A stretch of DNA of 64,000 bases. Origin: RGIG8775 sp045537235. GTDB taxonomy: Bacteria > Bacillota > Clostridia > Oscillospirales > CAG-272. Below the pieces are notes generated by a model. That model did no database searches. It had not been told where the DNA came from and was given only the letters and a program-made list of their open reading frames with translations. Made by a program: the position numbers and the translations under genes. The stretch covers positions 1 through 64,000 of the forward strand of contig JAZSPB010000033.1 of NCBI GenBank assembly GCA_045537235.1. Direction: 5' to 3'. Of the stretch, positions 17,439 through 27,112 are shown in pieces. Each line of letters starts with the position of its first letter. Within the stretch, counting starts at the first letter, position 1.

Positions 17439-17918
17439 ATGAAGTTAAAAATTTATTTTGAGGATCATCAGCAAAAGCAAACCGTCACATATAGCATGAA
17501 GATGCTCATCCGCCGCGCGGTGGAAGAGACCTTGGCATACGAGGAGGTTCAGGATGATTGCGAGGTGTCCGTGACCTTCTGCGACAATGAGGAGATCCGT
17601 GAACTCAATCGCCAATTCCGCAATATCGACCGTGCTACCGATGTCCTGTCTTTTCCGCTGTTTGACGATGACGGCATGGATGCTCATGTGGAGGAGCTGG
17701 ACTGTATGCTTGGCGATATTGTGCTGTCTTTGGAGCAAGCTCTTGCCCAAGCGGTGGAATACGGACATACTTTTGAACGCGAGGTAGCTTTCCTTACGGT
17801 ACATTCGATGCTCCACTTGTTGGGGTACGATCATGAGACTTCGGAAGCAGACGAGACCGATATGCGTCGCCGTCAGACCGAGATCACCGAGCGGTTGGGG
17901 CTTGGAATAAAGAATTGA
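17439..17918 (+). CDS. ybeY: endoribonuclease YbeY
   Basis: A 159-residue zinc-dependent endoribonuclease for 16S rRNA 3'-end maturation and ribosome surveillance. The zinc signature HSMLHLLGYDHE (three His) is near residues 118-129, preceded by TDVLSFPLF and LGDIVLS, both family-conserved. GAGGG precedes ATG 17439 by seven bases; another ATG at 17424 overlaps phoH's stop and cannot be excluded. Usual clostridial intervening genes (dgkA, cdd) between ybeY and era are absent. Confidence 0.93.
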   Translation: MKLKIYFEDHQQKQTVTYSMKMLIRRAVEETLAYEEVQDDCEVSVTFCDNEEIRELNRQFRNIDRATDVLSFPLFDDDGMDAHVEELDCMLGDIVLSLEQALAQAVEYGHTFEREVAFLTVHSMLHLLGYDHETSEADETDMRRRQTEITERLGLGIKN

Positions 17919-17979
17919 ACGAAGTGAGTGCTCTCTTTCTGGGACGAGCTTTTTGACATACGATTAAGGAGAGAAGGAA

Positions 17980-18876
17980 ATGAAAAAAACAGGATTTATT
18001 GCGATCGTGGGACGTCCCAATGTGGGGAAATCCACGCTTATGAACCGACTTCTCGGGGAAAAGGTGGCCATTGTTTCCAGCAAGCCGCAGACCACGAGAA
18101 ACCGTATTTTGGGGATTTTGACCCGTGGCGAGGAACAGTTCGTTTTCTTGGATACCCCCGGTATTCACAGACCCAAGAATGCGCTTGGTGAATATATGGT
18201 CAATGCCGCCAACAGCTCTCTCAGAGATGCCGACGCGGTGGTTCTTGTAGTGGACGCAGGTCGTGAGATCAGTCAAGTAGAGGAAAATGTTATTTCCTAT
18301 CTCAAGGAAACCGAGACCCCTTCGGTATTGGCGCTCAACAAGGTCGATCTTTACCGTCGTGAACAGATTGCCGAGACCATCGCTCACTATGCGGACAAAT
18401 ACAGCTTTGACGCTTTTGTTCCCATCAGTGCCAAAAAGGGTGAGATGACCGACGCACTTTTGGATGAGTGTGCCAAATTTCTCGGTGAGTCCGATGAATG
18501 GTATTTCCCCGATGATATGATCACCGATCAGCCCGAGCGACAGATGGTGGCCGAGATCATTCGCGAAAAGATTCTCAAGACCCTTAATAAGGAGATCCCG
18601 CACGGTACAGCGGTGGTCATTGAGGAGTTTCGCGATGAGGGAAGTTTGATCTCCATTCGTGCCGAGATCTTTTGCGAGAGAGCCTCTCACAAAGGCATTA
18701 TCGTCGGAAAGAATGGTGCAGGACTCAAGCTCATTGGCTCTTATGCTCGCCAAGATCTGGAAAAGTTACTCGGCACCAAGGTCTATCTCAATCTTTGGGT
18801 CAAGGTCAAAGAAAATTGGCGTGATAGCGTGGGCATGGTAACCAATTTCGGATATAACAACAAGGAAGACAATTAA
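17980..18876 (+). CDS. era: GTPase Era
   Basis: A 298-residue ribosome-assembly GTPase. G1 GRPNVGKST (about 10-18), G3 DTPGIHRPK, G4 NKVD (about 121-124) and G5 SAKKG are all canonical; the C-terminal KH domain is shown by IIVGKNGAGLKLIGS. It binds the 3' end of 16S rRNA during 30S maturation. RBS AAGGAG before ATG 17980, recO follows 13 bases after. Confidence 0.96.
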   Translation: MKKTGFIAIVGRPNVGKSTLMNRLLGEKVAIVSSKPQTTRNRILGILTRGEEQFVFLDTPGIHRPKNALGEYMVNAANSSLRDADAVVLVVDAGREISQVEENVISYLKETETPSVLALNKVDLYRREQIAETIAHYADKYSFDAFVPISAKKGEMTDALLDECAKFLGESDEWYFPDDMITDQPERQMVAEIIREKILKTLNKEIPHGTAVVIEEFRDEGSLISIRAEIFCERASHKGIIVGKNGAGLKLIGSYARQDLEKLLGTKVYLNLWVKVKENWRDSVGMVTNFGYNNKEDN

Positions 18877-18889
18877 CCGGGAGGAGCAT

Positions 18890-19696
18890 ATGAATCAGAC
18901 CATTGACGGACTTGTGGTTCGTGAGGTGGCATGGGGGGAGAATGATAAGCGTCTGGTCTTGCTGACGGCAGAGCGCGGTCGTGTTTCGGTATTGGCTAAG
19001 GGGGCGCGCTCCCTAAAGAGTAAATACGGCGGCTGTGCACAGCTTTTTACTTACGGCAACTTTGAATTGGTCGAACGGAACGGATATACATGGATGAAAG
19101 GGGCTTCTCCGATCCAGTCCTTCTGGGGCTTGCGTGACAGCATTGACAGTGTGGCGTTGGCATCGTACATTGTGGAGCTGGTAGGCGAGTTGACGGGGGA
19201 GGAGGTCTTTGCGGAGAATATTTTGAGGCTGACTCTCAATACGCTGTATGCCATATCCATGGACTTCAAGCATCCGCGGCAGATCAAGGCTACGTTTGAA
19301 TTGCGGGCACTTGCCCTGTCGGGATATATGCCCGATCTTTCGGAGTGCGATCTTTGCAAAAAGACAAGGGATGAGTATATGTATTTGGATGTGATGAACG
19401 GCATTCTTAAATGCCCCGATTGTGTTCGTGTCTCTTCGTCGGGGGTGCCTCTCGATGCGGATGAGCGCCGCACCAATATCATTCTCGTTCCTTTGAGTAT
19501 GCAGGCGATTTCGGCGGCTCGCTATATCATGGAGGCTCCTTTGGAGAAGGTGCTTTCCGTAAAGCTTTCCGATGAGGTTATTGCCGAATTGGGACGATTT
19601 GGAGAGACCTATGCCATCCATCATTTGGAAAAGCGCCTACCGTCGTTGGATTTTTACTATGACATCGTCGGCAATTCATTTACTACCCCATCATAA
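18890..19696 (+). CDS. recO: DNA repair protein RecO
   Basis: A 268-residue recombination mediator: N-terminal OB fold (GLVVREVAWGENDKRLVLLT), a helical middle, and a zinc-binding cysteine cluster CDLCKK ... CPDC (about 149-178). It loads RecA on SSB-coated DNA with RecR. ATG 18890 follows GGGAGGAG. The era-recO order is the common one in Bacillota; mutS2 starts ten bases later. Confidence 0.93.
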   Translation: MNQTIDGLVVREVAWGENDKRLVLLTAERGRVSVLAKGARSLKSKYGGCAQLFTYGNFELVERNGYTWMKGASPIQSFWGLRDSIDSVALASYIVELVGELTGEEVFAENILRLTLNTLYAISMDFKHPRQIKATFELRALALSGYMPDLSECDLCKKTRDEYMYLDVMNGILKCPDCVRVSSSGVPLDADERRTNIILVPLSMQAISAARYIMEAPLEKVLSVKLSDEVIAELGRFGETYAIHHLEKRLPSLDFYYDIVGNSFTTPS

Positions 19697-19706
19697 AGGA
19701 AACGAT

Positions 19707-22103
19707 ATGCAATATAACGATAAACATTTATTCACATTGGAATTTGATAAGGTTCGGGAAATGCTTGCCTCTTGTGCGACAACGGAGGGCGCAAAGCAAG
19801 CGGCGCTGATGCTGACACCTACGGTTCGTTGTGTCCGTGAGGAGGTCTTGAAGCGCTTGCAAAGAACCACCGATGCCAAGCGCTTGATCGATTTTAAAGG
19901 GCATCCCTCCTTCGGCTCTGTCAAGGACGTGGAAGGAGCCTGCGAACGGGCGGAGAAGGGCGCAACGCTCAGCACCCGCGAGCTTTTGGATATCGGAAAT
20001 GTTCTTCGCACGTCCCGTTCTCTTTTGGATTATATTCGAACCAATAAGAATTTTGACACTTGCCTTGATGAAATATTCGAGCGGCTGTTTACCTACCGTC
20101 CCATTGAGGATCGGATATTCCGTTCCATTATTTCCGAGGAAATGATCGCGGATGAGGCAAGCGCGGCACTTTCGGATATCCGCCGAAAAATTCGGGTCGA
20201 GAGCAATCGCATTAAGGAAACCCTTCAGAAATATATCACAGGCGGTTCCTATTCAAAATACCTTCAAGAAAATATCGTCACGATGCGAAACGGTCGCTAT
20301 GTGGTTCCTGTGCGTGCCGAACACAAAAACGATGTCAAGGGCATGATCCACGACACCTCGGCCTCCGGCTCTACCATTTTTGTTGAGCCGGCAGCGGTAG
20401 TGGATGCCAATAATGAGATCCGCATTTTGGAAACCAAGGAGCAGCATGAGATCGACCGGATCCTTGCGGAGATTTCCGCTGAGGTGGCCACGATCGCCTA
20501 TTCGGTGCGATTGAATTATCAAAATATTACCGAGTTATCCTTCATTTTTGCTTGCGGAATACTTTCCGAACGGATGCAGGCCATTGCGCCTCGTCTGTCA
20601 GACGGTCGATGTGTCAAACTGATTCGCGCACGGCATCCTCTGATCGACAAGGATTCGGTGGTACCCATTGATATCACACTGGGCGATGCGTATGATACGT
20701 TGATCATTACCGGTCCCAATACGGGCGGTAAGACAGTGTCGCTCAAGACCTTGGGACTTTTTGCGCTTATGACACAAGCGGGACTTCATATTCCCGTGGA
20801 GCCGCAGTCGGAGATCTGTTTGTTTGATAAAATCTTGGTTGATCTTGGAGATGAGCAGAGCATTGAGCAATCGCTTTCTACCTTTAGTTCGCACATGGTC
20901 AATATCGTGTCGATCTTGCGCGAGGTCGGAGACCGTTCGCTGGTACTTTTCGATGAGTTGGGCGGCGGAACGGATCCCGTGGAGGGCGCGGCATTGGCTG
21001 TGTCCATTATCGAGTCGGTACGAGAGGCGGGAGCTCTCTGCGCCGCAACGACGCACTACTCCGAGCTGAAAGCCTATGCGCTGGACACCGAGGGAGTTTG
21101 CAATGCCTCCTGCGAGTTCGACGTGGAGACACTGAAGCCTACCTATAAGCTGATCATCGGTGCTCCCGGTAAATCCAATGCTTTTGCCATTTCTATAAAG
21201 CTGGGAGTTCCCGAAGCGATCGTCAAGCGAGCGCAAAATTATGTTAGCGCAGAAAACCGACAGTTTGAGGATGTCATTCGCAAATTGGAGGAAAGCCGCG
21301 TCGAGATGGAAAAGCGGCGCGAAGAGACCGAAGCGATGAAAGCCGAATATGAGCGCTTTAAACGAGATGCCGAAAAGGTGATCGAGCGCAAGCTGAAGGA
21401 CGCGGAACATGACTTGGAACGTGCACGCAACAAGGCAGCATCCATGGTTGAGAGTGCCAAGGCTTCCAGCGAGTATATTTTTGAGCAGTTGGACAAGCTG
21501 CAAAAGCAGAGAGAGTCGGAAAAGCTCGGGAGTGAGCTGGAGCGCACTCGACGCGAGGTCAGACAGTATATCAAGAACAATGATGACAAATACAACCCCG
21601 TAGATGAGAAAAAGAACGAGAATTACGTTTTGCCGCGCAAACTTCGCAAGGGCGACAGCGTTCTTATTGTCAATATCGGAAAGCAGGGCGTGGTACTTGA
21701 GGAGCCTGATGCGACGGGAAATGTTCAGGTGCAGGCGGGTATTATCAAGACCCGAACCAAGCTGAAAAATCTTCGTTTGGTCGAGGAGACCTCTACCTTT
21801 ACCGACAAAAATGATCGCAAGAGCAATGTGAGCGAGATTCGAAAACAGGTCAGCCGCGATTGCGTCGATGAGATCGATCTGCGCGGTAAGACGGGAGACG
21901 AGGCTTGGCTTGCGGTAGATAAGTATTTGGACGAAGCACTTTTGACGGGCTATCACACCGTGCGGCTCATTCACGGAAAGGGCACGGGTGCTCTTAAAAA
22001 CTCGCTGTGGCAGGATCTCAAAGGTGACCGCCGAATCAAGAGCTTTCGTCTTGGACGTTACGGCGAGGGCGACGGCGGTGTTACGGTCGTTGAATTGAAA
22101 TAA
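19707..22103 (+). CDS. mutS2: endonuclease MutS2
   Basis: A 798-residue MutS2 protein. It lacks the mismatch-recognition domain I of MutS, and has the core/lever region, an ATPase with Walker A GPNTGGKT (about 335-342) and DELGGGTDP (about 416), a long coiled coil rich in Glu/Lys/Arg (about 510-640), a KOW-like stretch (PRKLRKGDSVLIV) and the C-terminal Smr nuclease domain (about 720-798) with DLRGKTGDEAW and HGKGTGALK. MutS2 suppresses homologous recombination and rescues collided ribosomes in Bacillus. ATG 19707 with AAAGGA just upstream; 45 further in-frame codons overlap recO and are rejected. Confidence 0.95.
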   Translation: MQYNDKHLFTLEFDKVREMLASCATTEGAKQAALMLTPTVRCVREEVLKRLQRTTDAKRLIDFKGHPSFGSVKDVEGACERAEKGATLSTRELLDIGNVLRTSRSLLDYIRTNKNFDTCLDEIFERLFTYRPIEDRIFRSIISEEMIADEASAALSDIRRKIRVESNRIKETLQKYITGGSYSKYLQENIVTMRNGRYVVPVRAEHKNDVKGMIHDTSASGSTIFVEPAAVVDANNEIRILETKEQHEIDRILAEISAEVATIAYSVRLNYQNITELSFIFACGILSERMQAIAPRLSDGRCVKLIRARHPLIDKDSVVPIDITLGDAYDTLIITGPNTGGKTVSLKTLGLFALMTQAGLHIPVEPQSEICLFDKILVDLGDEQSIEQSLSTFSSHMVNIVSILREVGDRSLVLFDELGGGTDPVEGAALAVSIIESVREAGALCAATTHYSELKAYALDTEGVCNASCEFDVETLKPTYKLIIGAPGKSNAFAISIKLGVPEAIVKRAQNYVSAENRQFEDVIRKLEESRVEMEKRREETEAMKAEYERFKRDAEKVIERKLKDAEHDLERARNKAASMVESAKASSEYIFEQLDKLQKQRESEKLGSELERTRREVRQYIKNNDDKYNPVDEKKNENYVLPRKLRKGDSVLIVNIGKQGVVLEEPDATGNVQVQAGIIKTRTKLKNLRLVEETSTFTDKNDRKSNVSEIRKQVSRDCVDEIDLRGKTGDEAWLAVDKYLDEALLTGYHTVRLIHGKGTGALKNSLWQDLKGDRRIKSFRLGRYGEGDGGVTVVELK

Positions 22104-22225
22104 TATGGAGGGCAAAGGTTTTCCGTGCTTTTTAAACGAAGAACTCTTTGTGCATATCACATATTGCTAAAAAGCGGCTATTGTTTTGCCGCAAATCAAA
22201 AAATAATTTTACAAGGGGATAGATT

Positions 22226-23707
22226 ATGAAAACACTCAATATGCTCGCCATTGATCTCGGTGCTTCCAGCGGACGCGGGATCATTGGCTCTTTCGACGGA
22301 AAAAAACTGACGCTCAACGAAAATCACCGCTTTGTCAATGAACCGCAGCATATCGCGGGACGCTTTACATGGGACATTGTGAGGATCTTTTGTGAGATCA
22401 AGAATTCCATACGCAAGTCGATTCTTGACGGCGATAATGTTGTCAGTATGGGTATCGACACTTGGGGTGTGGACTACGGATTGATCGACCGCCATGGCAG
22501 ATTACTGGCCAATCCTACCCATTACCGTGATACCCGTACCGACGGGATCACCCACTACACAGATGCCATGATATCCACTGAGGAGATCTATGCTACTACA
22601 GGTATCCAAACTATGGATTTCAATACGATATTCCAGCTTGCCGCCGAGATTCGTGACAACGCCGAGCTGATCACCTGTGCACATAAGTTGCTTTTTATTC
22701 CCGATCTTTTGGGATATTTCTTGACGGGTGAGTGTGCTACCGAGTATACCATTGCCTCAACCGGTGCGATCTTGAATGCTGCCACCCGCGATTATGCGTG
22801 GAATGTGATCGAAAAGTTGGGCATCCCCGAGCGTTTGTTTACTAATATCGTTAATCCCGGTCACCGCTTGGGTAAGCTGTTGCCCGAGGTGCAGGGAGAT
22901 GTGGGTAAGACTGATCTCGATGTGGTCAAGGTGGCCTCTCACGATACGGCCAGTGCTGTTTTGGCTGTGCCCGCAAAGACCGATAATTTTGTATACATAA
23001 GCAGCGGTACATGGTCGCTGATGGGAACCGAATTGGAAAAGCCGTTGATCAATGAGGATTCCGCGCGTCTCAATTATACCAATGAGGGCGGTGCGGAAGG
23101 CACCATTCGCTTCCTCAAAAACATCATGGGTCTTTGGATCCTTCAAGAATCCCGCCGCCAGTGGAAGAGAGAAGGGAAGGACTACAGCTTCTCCGATCTT
23201 GCGGTCATGGCCAAGTCTGCCAAGCCGTTGGCTTCGATCATAGATCCCGATGACAAGCTGTTTGCTACCCCCGGCGATATGCCGCGCCGCATTGCCGATT
23301 ATTGCCGCAAGACCGGTCAGTATGTTCCCGAAAATGAGGGTGAGATCGTCCGTTGTATCCTCGACAGTCTGGCTTTGCGTTACCGTTGTACGGTGGAGGC
23401 CATTGCCGCGCTTACGGGCGAGAAGGCCAATGCTGTCAATATCGTGGGCGGAGGAACGCAGGACAAGCTTCTTTGCCAGTTGACAGCCGATGCGTGCGGT
23501 CTTGATGTAGTGGCAGGTCCCGTGGAAGCCACAGCAATCGGAAACATTTGTATGCAGGCCATTGCCGCAGGTGAGTTGGCCAATATGCGCGAGGCTCGTG
23601 ATGTTGTTGCCGCATCCTTTGAGACCGAGCACTATGCCCCTTCTCAAGCGGGTAGGGACGCATACGATGCCGCCTATGAGAAATTTTTGTCGCTGGGTCG
23701 GAAATAA
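22226..23707 (+). CDS. rhaB: rhamnulokinase
   Basis: A 493-residue FGGY-family sugar kinase. The RhaB-type start AIDLGASSGRGIIGSFDG gives phosphate loop 1; GIDTWGVDYGLID, TYxDxR-equivalent THYRDTRT near 92, SSGTWSLMG (about 252) and VGGGTQDKLLCQ (about 395) complete the rhamnulokinase pattern. It phosphorylates L-rhamnulose to L-rhamnulose 1-phosphate. No rhamnose isomerase, aldolase or transporter gene is adjacent, so it is an isolated gene here; the pectin-type GH28 pair at 32 kb could release rhamnose-bearing glycans. Confidence 0.92.
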   Translation: MKTLNMLAIDLGASSGRGIIGSFDGKKLTLNENHRFVNEPQHIAGRFTWDIVRIFCEIKNSIRKSILDGDNVVSMGIDTWGVDYGLIDRHGRLLANPTHYRDTRTDGITHYTDAMISTEEIYATTGIQTMDFNTIFQLAAEIRDNAELITCAHKLLFIPDLLGYFLTGECATEYTIASTGAILNAATRDYAWNVIEKLGIPERLFTNIVNPGHRLGKLLPEVQGDVGKTDLDVVKVASHDTASAVLAVPAKTDNFVYISSGTWSLMGTELEKPLINEDSARLNYTNEGGAEGTIRFLKNIMGLWILQESRRQWKREGKDYSFSDLAVMAKSAKPLASIIDPDDKLFATPGDMPRRIADYCRKTGQYVPENEGEIVRCILDSLALRYRCTVEAIAALTGEKANAVNIVGGGTQDKLLCQLTADACGLDVVAGPVEATAIGNICMQAIAAGELANMREARDVVAASFETEHYAPSQAGRDAYDAAYEKFLSLGRK

Positions 23708-23888
23708 GATTTTCGTGCAAAAAGTGACAGATTTGTGTCTTGAAATTTATGAAAAAGACACAAAAATTCAAAAAATGACAAAAAACAGCGAAAACATCTT
23801 TTCAAATGGATGGTTTTATGCTATAATAACATTGTGTCTCTTTGGAGCACACGCAATAAAAAATATATGATGTTTTGCGGAGGTTTTT

Positions 23889-25034
23889 ATGCAGGATACA
23901 CTTTTCGGAGAACTTAGTGTGATCGGAATGAGAGGTTGCGACCAGTTTGTATCGCAGGTGGATTATTATCTGAAGGATTGGCGAAATCACGGAACCGACC
24001 ATACCTTCTCGGTACCCATCGAGTGCCCCAGATTCGGCACGGGAGAGGCCAAGGGTATGCTTCATGAATCGCTTCGCGGACACGATGTTTATATTATCAG
24101 CGATGTGTTTAACTACGGTGTTACTTACAAGATGTACGGGCAGACCGTCCCCATGAGCCCCGACGATCATTTTGCCGATCTCAAGCGCGTGATCGCGGCG
24201 ATCGCGGGTAAGGCAAGACGCGTTTCTGTTATTATGCCCATGCTTTACGAGGGAAGACAGCATAAGCGTTCCTCCCGTGAGTCTCTTGACTGTGCACTCA
24301 TGCTTCAGGAGCTGGCATCTATGGGTGTTGCCAATCTGATCACCTTTGACGCTCATGACCCCAGAGTGCAGAATGCCATTCCCCTCAGCGGATTCGAGAA
24401 TGTGCGTCCCTCTTATCAGATGATCAAGGCATTGGTTCGCAATGTGCCCGATATTTCTCTGAACAAAGAGGATCTGATGTTCATTTCTCCCGATGAAGGT
24501 GCTATGGGTCGTTCTGTATACTACTCTTCCGTGCTTGGCGTGGAGTTGGGTATGTTCTACAAGCGCCGTAATTACTCGGTGATCGTTAACGGAAAGAACC
24601 CCATTGAGGCACATGAGTACCTTGGTAAGGATCTGACCGGCAAGGATGCTATTATTGTTGACGACATGATCGCATCCGGCGAATCGCTTATTGATGTGGC
24701 TTATCAGCTCAAAGAAAAGGGCGTTAAGCGTATCTTCAACTTCGCTACCTTCGGTCTTTTCACCGAGGGACTTGAGAAGTTCGATAAGGCTTATGAGGAT
24801 GGCTTGATCAATAAGATCTTCACCACCAACCTCATTTACCGCAATCCTGCGCTGGCAACCCGTCCTTGGTATGCTGAGGTCAATATGTGCAAGTATGTGG
24901 CATATATCATCGATACCTTGAACCACGATCATTCGATCAGCGGTCTTTTGAATCCTGTTCAGCGCATCCACAACATCGTGGAAAAGCATAAGGCAGCGCA
25001 GGGTGGTCAGATGCAGTTTAATTTCGAAAAATAA
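23889..25034 (+). CDS. prs: ribose-phosphate pyrophosphokinase, long divergent form
   Basis: A 381-residue PRPP synthetase homologue, about 65 residues longer than the usual 315. The catalytic loop MLYEGRQHKRSSRES (about 118-132) matches the flexible loop carrying the essential Lys/Arg, FDAHDPRVQ (about 153-161) matches the metal-histidine region, and the PRPP loop VDDMIASGES is at 257-266 where classical enzymes have a TGGT ending. Extra length sits at the N-terminus and around 215-245, and the tail is acidic/glutamine rich. It makes PRPP from ribose 5-phosphate and ATP. GGAGG before ATG 23889. No other prs is in the window, so I cannot say whether it is the sole one. Confidence 0.85.
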   Translation: MQDTLFGELSVIGMRGCDQFVSQVDYYLKDWRNHGTDHTFSVPIECPRFGTGEAKGMLHESLRGHDVYIISDVFNYGVTYKMYGQTVPMSPDDHFADLKRVIAAIAGKARRVSVIMPMLYEGRQHKRSSRESLDCALMLQELASMGVANLITFDAHDPRVQNAIPLSGFENVRPSYQMIKALVRNVPDISLNKEDLMFISPDEGAMGRSVYYSSVLGVELGMFYKRRNYSVIVNGKNPIEAHEYLGKDLTGKDAIIVDDMIASGESLIDVAYQLKEKGVKRIFNFATFGLFTEGLEKFDKAYEDGLINKIFTTNLIYRNPALATRPWYAEVNMCKYVAYIIDTLNHDHSISGLLNPVQRIHNIVEKHKAAQGGQMQFNFEK

Positions 25035-25047
25035 GATACATAGCGAT

Positions 25048-25210
25048 GTGGTCGCTTTTGAAGAAAGCACCGCAAAATCTTTCGATCCGCGTTTCTTTTG
25101 CAGTTTGCGCGAACACGGCTCCCCTCCGGTGGGTGCAGTATGTTTTCTCAAATTTCAGTAAGGACGCGGATCAAAAGTTTTTTGCGGAGCTTTTTTTAAA
25201 GTGACCTCTC
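25048..25210. repeat. palindromic interspersed repeat, family B, copy 1
   Basis: Left arm 25048-25091 and right arm 25165-25210 are imperfect inverted copies meeting as CCGCAAAATCTTTCGATCCGCG-like and CGCGGATCAAAAGTTTTTTG-like sequence. The right arm recurs at 30693-30742 and 50891-50936. It fills most of the gap after prs and may also serve as its terminator. Confidence 0.75.
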
Positions 25211-25301
25211 GTCCGCAGACAAAAAACTCAAAAAACAATTAACCGTTTTTCAATGCCGATACTATATAAGTGAAAGCTTTCAAAATGAGAGGAAACAACT
25301 T

Positions 25302-26876
25302 ATGACCGAGACACAAGCTGCCGAATGGGTATCGTACAATCTGACCGCCATATACGGCTATGCTTTTGCGCGCCTTTACGACAAAAACAAGGTTGAGGAT
25401 TTGACATCGGAAATTATTTGCGAGATCTTGTCTTCTGTGAAGAAATTAAAAAATGATGAAGCCTTTTCGGGGTTTGCGTGGAAGATCGCAGAGAACACCT
25501 TTCGAAAATTTTTGCGAAGGGAGTCGCAGGAAATGCATTGCGAAACATTGGAAAACTGCGATGTTGCTGATATATACCATGCTTCCGTTGCCCAAGAATA
25601 TATGGAACGGGAGGAGAAGGCACGGTATATTTATCTCCTCAGAAGGGAATTGTCGTTGCTCACAAAACTGCATCGTGAAGTTTGTGTTTCCTACTATGTC
25701 GATAATAAAAGTTGTTCCCAAATTGCAGAAGAACAAAAGATCAGCGTGGAAATGGTGAAGTACCATTTGTTTAAAACACGCAAACTGTTGAAAGAAGGGA
25801 TCGGTATGACAAGAATATTAGGAGAAAAAAGCTATAATCCGGGCACCTTCCGACTGGATTTTTGGGGAGATTGGTTCCGATACGGAGATTTGTTCAAAAG
25901 AAAGCTTCCCGGCTCTATCGTACTGGCGACCTATTATGTTCCCATGACGGCAGAGGAGCTGTCGGTGGAGCTTGGCGTGGCGATGCCGTATCTGGAAGAA
26001 GAAATTGAAATTCTGGAAAAGGCGGGTGTGCTTTTTAAGAGCGGGAACAAATACCAAGCCAATATTGTGATCATCACGGATGATTATGAAAAGGAATTTG
26101 TGAGGAAAAGCTCGGAGGTCTATCACGAAATTGCCAACTCGGTTTTTGAAAAGGTGTCGACTTTTCTTTCCCCAATTCGTCAACTGGATTTTCAAGGAAA
26201 AGAGTATGACGATAATCGTTTGATGTTCGCGCTGTTGAATATTGCTATGGTGAATGGATATATTCTGGCTAAAAAAAGATCGCCTCTTGGTGCTCCCCAT
26301 GCGTTGGCCTTGGGTGGGAACGGCTGGATATTCGGCTATGACAACGATTATATCAATCATCATTTTCACGGAGTGACTCTGGAAACGTGGAATAAAGAAA
26401 AAACAGCATGGTTTTCGGCGGAAAATTACCGCGTGATCAGCCAAAGTCAGCGCTATGACCACACACAGTTTAAAGAAAAAGCCGAAGTCATGTGCGATGC
26501 TGTATTGGGGAAATCGGCAAATAAAGAAAACACCGTTTTGCCGTGGTTGATCGAAAACGGTTTTATCCTTTGCCGAAACGATGTTTTGAAAGCAAATTTC
26601 CCTGTGTTTTCTCGCGATGTGTTTGCCGACGTGTGCCAAATTTTGGAACCCGTTGCAGATACCGTGGCGCAATGTATGATGGAAATTTCCGATAAAGCGG
26701 AGACAATGTTGAAGGATCATGTCCCTCCGCCGGTACGTTCGCAATGCGGTGATATTGCCAAAATACATCACCGCTTGGATGTGGCAGCTTTCTTAATGGA
26801 AGAATTGGTTGCCGAGGGAAAAATCACGGTTCCTTCAGAAAAAATACCTTTGTGTGTCTGGGGCGTCATTGCATAG
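25302..26876 (+). CDS. ECF-like sigma factor with long C-terminal winged-helix/unknown extension
   Basis: A 524-residue protein. Residues 1-165 look like an extracytoplasmic-function sigma factor: region 2 (VEDLTSEIICEILSSV, then FAWKIAENTFRKFLRR) and region 4 (KLHREVCVSYYVDNKSCSQIAEEQKISVEMVKYHLFKTRKLL). The remaining 355 residues are unusual: about 205-250 reads as a winged helix (MTAEELSVELGVAMPYLEEE...LEKAGVLF), followed by about 270 residues without a recognised domain and no membrane segment. No anti-sigma gene adjoins. The palindrome TGAAAGCTTTCA (25271-25282) lies 20 bases before the start and could be an operator. RBS AGAGGAAAC before ATG 25302. It may sense its signal within the same chain. 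Confidence 0.75.
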   Translation: MTETQAAEWVSYNLTAIYGYAFARLYDKNKVEDLTSEIICEILSSVKKLKNDEAFSGFAWKIAENTFRKFLRRESQEMHCETLENCDVADIYHASVAQEYMEREEKARYIYLLRRELSLLTKLHREVCVSYYVDNKSCSQIAEEQKISVEMVKYHLFKTRKLLKEGIGMTRILGEKSYNPGTFRLDFWGDWFRYGDLFKRKLPGSIVLATYYVPMTAEELSVELGVAMPYLEEEIEILEKAGVLFKSGNKYQANIVIITDDYEKEFVRKSSEVYHEIANSVFEKVSTFLSPIRQLDFQGKEYDDNRLMFALLNIAMVNGYILAKKRSPLGAPHALALGGNGWIFGYDNDYINHHFHGVTLETWNKEKTAWFSAENYRVISQSQRYDHTQFKEKAEVMCDAVLGKSANKENTVLPWLIENGFILCRNDVLKANFPVFSRDVFADVCQILEPVADTVAQCMMEISDKAETMLKDHVPPPVRSQCGDIAKIHHRLDVAAFLMEELVAEGKITVPSEKIPLCVWGVIA

Positions 26877-26923
26877 GCGAGGTGCTTTTGAAATACAAAA
26901 ACCTCTCTTTGCCCCATTGAAAA

Positions 26924-26970
26924 CAGAGCGAATATAGCGGCACTCGGTTGGTGGCGCTATGTTCGCTCTG
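26924..26970 (+). terminator. strong hairpin after the sigma-factor gene
   Basis: Arms CAGAGCGAATATAGCG (26924-26939) and CGCTATGTTCGCTCTG (26955-26970), one mismatch, no T-run after it. It could act as a terminator, an RNA processing barrier or an operator. The rest of 26877-27112 has no gene. Confidence 0.5.
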
Positions 26971-27112
26971 ATTATGTTGAGGGAGGATAAACCTTTCAAC
27001 GGGGAGCGTCTTTCTTTCCCCAAGGAGGGCGCTGTTTTTTTTGAAATCTTCATATCCCGTTCATAAGTGAGGTGTATAATAATTAAGATTGATCTTTATG
27101 GAGGTGTGTTTT

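Noticed and set aside
20598..22160. A 520-residue frame antisense to mutS2
   Set aside because: Shadow of MutS2; low-complexity translation with no family features.
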